64,000 nt of DNA from Styela clava. Taxonomy: Eukaryota; Chordata; Ascidiacea; Stolidobranchia; Styelidae. The stretch spans positions 11,470,001 to 11,534,000 of the forward strand of contig NC_135251.1 in assembly GCF_964204865.1 (NCBI RefSeq), written 5' to 3'. Both the position numbers and the translations under genes were made by a program. This document shows positions 59,615-64,000 of the stretch, piece by piece (the first letter of the stretch is position 1; each line of letters opens with the position of its first letter). The notes under the pieces are model-generated. The model saw only the letters and a list, made by a program, of their open reading frames with translations, searched no databases and had not been told where the DNA came from.

Positions 59615-61353
59615 ATGTTTATAAAAAGGTTGAACAGTATTCCTGGGAAATATGTTGCTATTCATTCACGATGCAAGAGTGTATTCAGCCTCTTAAGAAA
59701 TGAAAGTGCAAAAAATGATGTGGATGCAAATATACGATACCCATATCAAGTTGTACAACCGGGTCACTTGTCACCAATTAAGGCTGTTCCAGAGGTAAGT
59801 TCTGTTGATAAATAGAACATACTACTGTGCTAGCCTAGATTATTTATTTTGTTGTTTTGTCTATCATGAAATACTTTTATATTAATTTAACAAACAAAAA
59901 AGATTACTGGATTATGTTATTCCATTGATTACGGTATTACAGTATTATTGTATAATAAAAAAACATAAGTTATTTGCATCGTTTTGTGAAATTTGCGCAG
60001 ATATTATGTGTGTTTGAACTTGCATCCGATTAATTGCGCAAGAAAGCAATTTAATTCCTTCAGACCAATTTTTGCACTTATTTATGATCTATTTTGCATA
60101 GTCAAAAGGTCTGAAACGTGGGTACTAGGCCTATAAAAAAATGATTTCCTGAAATCAGTTATATTAAACATTTTTACACAGTTTATTGCCAAGCCTGACT
60201 ACCGGAAGACCACGTTACTTTTTACTAATAGAGCAAGCTGTATCACCATAAACAGTGAAGAAATGATTCGAAAGATGAAGGAAACTTGCCTTCTAGCTAA
60301 ACATGTATTACAAACAGCATCCTCTGTGTTGGAGGTATTGATTTATTATTGCTGTTGTTGTGTGTTTATTTTGAGTATTCAGGCTATCTCTCTCGTATTG
60401 AGAAACATTAAATATCGTTTTCAAATATATTAATAAATGTATTACAAAAATATTTGACAAGAAATATTGAAAAAACTGTATTTCTTATTGTAATCTATGT
60501 CATAGGACATCTCTGTTGTTAATCTTCAGTCACTGTGCATTACTTGGTTCTCGATGACAACAAAAATAGCATATTATGTTCTTACTTAGCAAAATGGATG
60601 TTCTTGATTGATGTTCTTACTTAGCAAAATTGGGAAGAGTAAAGACTTCTTAAAAATAAAATAGGCCTACATTGGTGTGATTTCCTTTCTAATATTTTTA
60701 AGCCAGGTGTTACCACAGATTACATCGATGAAATAGTTCACGCTGAGATCATAAAATGTGGAGCTTATCCTTCTACGTTGCATTATAAAGGTTATCCAAA
60801 GTCCTGTTGCACATCTGTAAATAATGTTGCATGTCATGGCATTCCGGACGACACTATTCTTCAAGATGGAGACATCATTAATATAGACATAACTGTTTTC
60901 TACCTCGGTTGTCATGGAGATACCTCTGATACATTCCAAATAGGGAATGTAGATGAAACAGGTCTAGCTTTGATATCTAGCACCCGTGAATGTCTAAATC
61001 GTGCAATTGATATTTGCAAGCCTGGTGCAAAATTTTCCGACATTCCTGAGGTTATTGAACCTTTTGCTTTGGAAAAAGGTTTGAGCGTTTGTAAAAAATT
61101 TGTTGGTCATGGTATTGGTCAACATTTTCATACACCTCCTAATGTATGGCATGTGAAGACTCATCGAGTTGATAAACGGAGAATGGAACCTGGTATGATA
61201 TTCACTATCGAACCAATTCTTATGGAAGGTGATACGAGGGTCAAGATTTTGAGTGATGGATGGACAACAGTATCAAGAGACAATTTACGTTCTGCCCAAG
61301 CAGAACACACTGTACTAATAACACAAAGTGGACATGATATTTTGACACTGTGA
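59615..61353 (+). CDS. METAP1D: Methionine aminopeptidase 1D, mitochondrial, 3 exons, 327 aa
   Basis: Removes the initiator methionine from proteins in mitochondria. Exons 59615-59794, 60182-60334 and 60703-61353, all phase 0. The N terminus is basic with few acids, as for a mitochondrial targeting peptide, followed by the subfamily signature RYPYQVVQPG. Metal-binding residues of the M24 fold are present: Asp in NIDITVF, Asp in HGDTSDTF, His in FVGHGIG, Glu in TIEPI and Glu in AEHTVLI. KSCCTSVNNVACHGIP is the conserved substrate-pocket region. Length fits the family (human about 335 aa). The ATG at 59615 was chosen because it gives the targeting peptide; an ATG at 59608 is in another frame. 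AATAAA follows at 61372. The last exon carries two thirds of the protein without introns. Confidence 0.95.
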
Positions 61354-61431
61354 AACTAATATTAATGGTGCAATAAAAATTCTTCAATGTTACAAATTGT
61401 CTGGAGATTAGATTGTGTTTTAACTCTAGAT

Positions 61432-61540
61432 CAGTAACTGGCAAACTTAATGTACTCTCGGGCCAAATATTAATTGCTGCCTATAAACAATCTGTTTGTG
61501 GCCTACATTTGGTCCTGAGGCCGCACTTTGCCGGCCACTG
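61432..61540. mobile_element. 109-bp hAT MITE with near-perfect target duplication
   Basis: Ends CAGTAACTGGCAAAC and, read backwards, CAGTGGCCGGCAAAG; flanked by CTCTAGAT (61424-61431) and CACTAGAT (61541-61548), matching at 7 of 8 positions. The GGCC-rich interior is typical of small hAT derivatives. It lies within or just past the METAP1D 3' untranslated region. Confidence 0.75.
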
Positions 61541-61581
61541 CACTAGATCATTAAAAAGTTCATTCAATAGAAGCTGATATC

Positions 61582-61830
61582 ACCTTGTTCACATATTTAT
61601 TTATTTTCTTATGAATGTTATTTATCAATTCTGTCACACATCCTGAACTTATAATTGGTTTGTGAATTGAAATTGACTAGAATCAGTAGAGTGTAAACTT
61701 GATTTACCTTGTTCACATATTTATTTATTTCCTGATGAATGTTTATTCAATTGTTATCAATTCTGTCACACATCCCGAACTTATAAATGGTTTGTGAATT
61801 GAGTCAGTAGAGTGTAAACTTGATTTATTC
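61582..61830. repeat. Tandem duplication, period 124 bp
   Basis: Two units beginning ACCTTGTTCACATATTTATT and ending AGTAGAGTGTAAACTTGATTTA, at 61582 and 61706, with a few substitutions and small indels. Confidence 0.92.
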
Positions 61831-62301
61831 ATAATATGGAATATTCTGATTGTTTGAAAGTTGTAGTATGTTGATAACTAGATTGATAATACCATGAACT
61901 TGTTAACTAAAAAAAAAACATAATGTTGTTTGCCTAATCTTGCTGGTTTGTATTCTCAGAAAAATATTGCTAGAACAGTAAATGTGCTATTGTTCATGAA
62001 ATTTCAATATCTCCACATGAATGTACAAATACTCATAAATCAATTCAAGTTGCATGAAGTTTTACACACATGTTATTTCTTCTCACTGCTACACATAGAA
62101 TGTCTCTTTATTATTTGTAGTACTGTAATATTTCGTGTGACTGTGGACTTGTGGAGTGCTAAGAAATTTTGAAAATGGAATAGTTACCTATTTCTATTTG
62201 ATCAGGAGCACCTGCTGTTACATCCTGTTAAATGTTTTAACTTCATAATCTTATTCACCAACTGAATGTTATCGTTGTTACAGGGTATTTATGTAGTGGA
62301 T

Positions 62302-62844
62302 ATGAAACAAATAGCTAGATTGTGTGGGTATGCTGCGGCTGCGTTCTGTAGCGGTCAGTACATGTGGAAAAACATTGTGTCTGTGCACAAAGTCCAGGGT
62401 CAGTCTATGTATCCTGTACTCAATGAACAGCGAATGAAATCTGATTGGGTTATTATCAATGAAACGATTGCAAATCACCTGGATAAACTACAGAGAGGGG
62501 ATGTAGTTGTATTTCGGAGTATGAGAAACCCAGCCGAATATCATATTAAAAGGATTGTAGCATTGGAAGGTGACACTGTAAAGACATTGGGATATAAAAA
62601 TGAATTGGTCAAAGTCCCAACAGGCCACTGTTGGGTGGAAGGAGATAACCATGCAATCAGTGAGGACAGTAATAAGATTGGTCCAATACCAATGGGACTT
62701 ATAACAGCCAGAGCAAGTTATATCTTGTTTCCTCATTTTAGAAAAATTCGACCAAAATTTGTTCATGATCGTGTCTCTGTCAATCCTAATGTTGAAAAGG
62801 ATGTTTTGAGATATTTAAATGATTTACCGTCGGTAATTTTATGA
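62302..62844 (+). CDS. IMMP2L: Mitochondrial inner membrane peptidase subunit 2, single coding exon, 180 aa
   Basis: A signal-peptidase-like serine protease that cleaves sorting peptides on the outer face of the mitochondrial inner membrane, as the second catalytic subunit of the IMP complex. The N terminus carries a membrane segment (about residues 5-25). The catalytic serine lies in VQGQSMYPVLN and the catalytic lysine in HIKRIVALEGD. The IMMP2-type box VPTGHCWVEGDN...SEDSNKIGP follows. Length matches the family (human about 175 aa). An in-frame ATG at 62266 would add 12 residues, but a splice-acceptor-like TTGTTACAG at 62275-62283 lies between the two, so the ATG at 62302 is preferred. AATAAA lies at 63158. 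Confidence 0.93.
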   Translation: MKQIARLCGYAAAAFCSGQYMWKNIVSVHKVQGQSMYPVLNEQRMKSDWVIINETIANHLDKLQRGDVVVFRSMRNPAEYHIKRIVALEGDTVKTLGYKNELVKVPTGHCWVEGDNHAISEDSNKIGPIPMGLITARASYILFPHFRKIRPKFVHDRVSVNPNVEKDVLRYLNDLPSVIL

Positions 62845-63157
62845 ACACACTGTGCGACTACTCGAAGGCTGTGGCCTATGTTACTATTTCCCTAAACCAA
62901 CTTTCTTGATTATAAGGAGCATTGCGTTACAGATTTTTTTGTTTTTTAGAGTCAATTTTTTGCTTCAAATATTGTGCGTTTTACTATAGACTGGAAAATG
63001 ACTGTGGCCATTAGAGCATAAATTGGTGAAATATAAGAATGCTCGACAGTTATTCAAGCCATGTTCACGTTCTTTGATAGGAAATTTAAAATTATTTCTG
63101 ATACCTTACTTGTGTAGTATCGAATTCAAGGTGCTAAACCATATTTTCTTATTTGCC

Positions 63158-63163
63158 AATAAA
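63158..63163 (+). terminator. Poly(A) signal, probably of IMMP2L
   Basis: AATAAA about 315 bases after the IMMP2L stop codon, the first clear signal on the + strand. Confidence 0.5.
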
Positions 63164-63637
63164 GTCTTGTACTGTATCTATTATTATACATTTGGGTTCA
63201 TTGATGTTTCACTATACAGCAGTACCCAGATTCTCATGCTTGTTTCTAGATGTGTATGCCTTTTGTCCAGCCATTATACAAGCTAATCGTTTGAGCCTAT
63301 GGTTCATGAACCTTGCGATCGGACCATCCAACTTCTTGTATTTAACTATGCACCAAGTGAATTATTCATCTAAACTAAATCTACAGTTTCAGAAGACCAG
63401 TAGTTCAGTCATACAGCCTGAAAAGTTGACACATCAGAGCATATATATTTTAAACCCAGAAAATTAAAAATCATGGCTGTGCCTGTAATGCATTTAGGTG
63501 TATTATTTATCAACACTAATCGGTAACAATTCACTGTAGCGATTGAAGCAGTTTGGGTTAAATAAGGTAGATGGGAAACAAAGAACGAGCGCTCTATTTT
63601 ATCGGTCCGGAAATGAACGAAAAACATCTATTTGATT

Positions 63638-63720
63638 CAAGAGTCTTGCTGTAGGCTAACTAACACAAACGTATTTCTGTATCGTTCCGTCAGACTTCTT
63701 CAGACAAGCATTTTTCAACT
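63638..63720 (-). mobile_element. Penelope-like terminal fragment
   Basis: CAAGAGTCTTGCTG, ACACAAACGTATTTCTGTA and CAGACTTCTTCAGACAAGC match the terminus of the element at 19.48 kb in the same orientation. Only the terminal piece is present. Confidence 0.75.
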
Positions 63721-64000
63721 ATCAACTGATAGTAACATCTGGAACTGTGTGGTTATGCAACCAACCCTTTGTGGCTAGAACAGAACCCCTATGAAAATTT
63801 AGGAGGCTCGGGGAAACCCCTGTACAAAATAATTTGTCTGAACCTAACTAATATTGACAAAACAGAATGAATGATCTCTAAATGTGTATGTATATGGCAA
63901 GTTTATTAATAGTGTCATATATTAAAAGATACTCAGATTTGCATTCTGGACACAGTATGGTCAACCAAAACCACTTATCTAGAAATACTGCAACTTGTTT

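Larger units (their letters stand above)
61354..62301. other. Spacer between METAP1D and IMMP2L
   Basis: Holds the METAP1D 3' end with AATAAA at 61372-61377, a small hAT MITE, a tandem duplication and the 5' region of the next gene. No other coding sequence is supported. Confidence 0.7.
62845..64000. other. IMMP2L 3' region and flank
   Basis: Begins with the likely 3' untranslated region of IMMP2L, with AATAAA at 63158-63163. A Penelope terminal fragment lies at 63.64 kb. No gene was recognised in the remaining bases. Confidence 0.6.

Overview
This is eukaryotic, AT-rich DNA with intron-split genes, all recognisable genes on the + strand. Short GT-AG introns, extracellular modules carried on phase-1 exons, Penelope-like and hAT elements and scattered TAGGCCTA words suggest an invertebrate deuterostome, most likely a tunicate (ascidian). 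That assignment is an inference, not shown by any single feature.

Layout. 1-6.5 kb: mostly empty, with two weak candidate exons. 6.5-15.2 kb: a complete 15-exon neutral ceramidase gene whose introns hold a hAT-like element, a long hairpin and a MITE. 15.5-16.5 kb: a well-preserved hAT MITE with a perfect 8-bp target duplication and a dispersed repeat whose inverted mate lies in ceramidase intron 1. 16.8-52.6 kb: three clustered, related multidomain receptor-like genes, called A, B and C here. 33.6-42 kb between B and C: a truncated Penelope copy, a 183-bp satellite split by a Penelope-derived insertion, a spare cytoplasmic-tail exon, hAT remnants and a segmental duplication. 52.6-59.6 kb: a large CATATGCATATACAGCC minisatellite and the second copy of that duplication. 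59.6-62.8 kb: two mitochondrial enzymes, methionine aminopeptidase 1D (METAP1D) and inner membrane peptidase subunit 2 (IMMP2L).

The receptor cluster is the most interesting part. A encodes signal peptide - C-type lectin (CTLD) - EGF - new module - Ig - CTLD - cysteine-bearing region - transmembrane helix - tail (786 aa). B encodes signal peptide - CTLD - EGF - new module - EGF - CTLD - EGF - transmembrane helix - tyrosine-rich tail (615 aa). C encodes signal peptide - CTLD - CTLD - EGF - new module - (second, damaged module) - EGF - CTLD - EGF, with its end not found. The new module is about 100 residues, has no cysteine in any of four copies, sits on one phase-1 exon and matches no family I can name. 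The tails of A and B carry YxN and YxxI/V tyrosine motifs, which suggests signalling receptors for lectin-type recognition. The genes show signs of ongoing turnover: a duplicated promoter and first exon (C), a duplicated tail exon with an early stop (after B), a lost splice acceptor (C) and duplicated flanks.

Exon borders were placed by eye from splice signals, phase and family resemblance. Reading frames of the ceramidase, A, B and METAP1D models close exactly across all exons.
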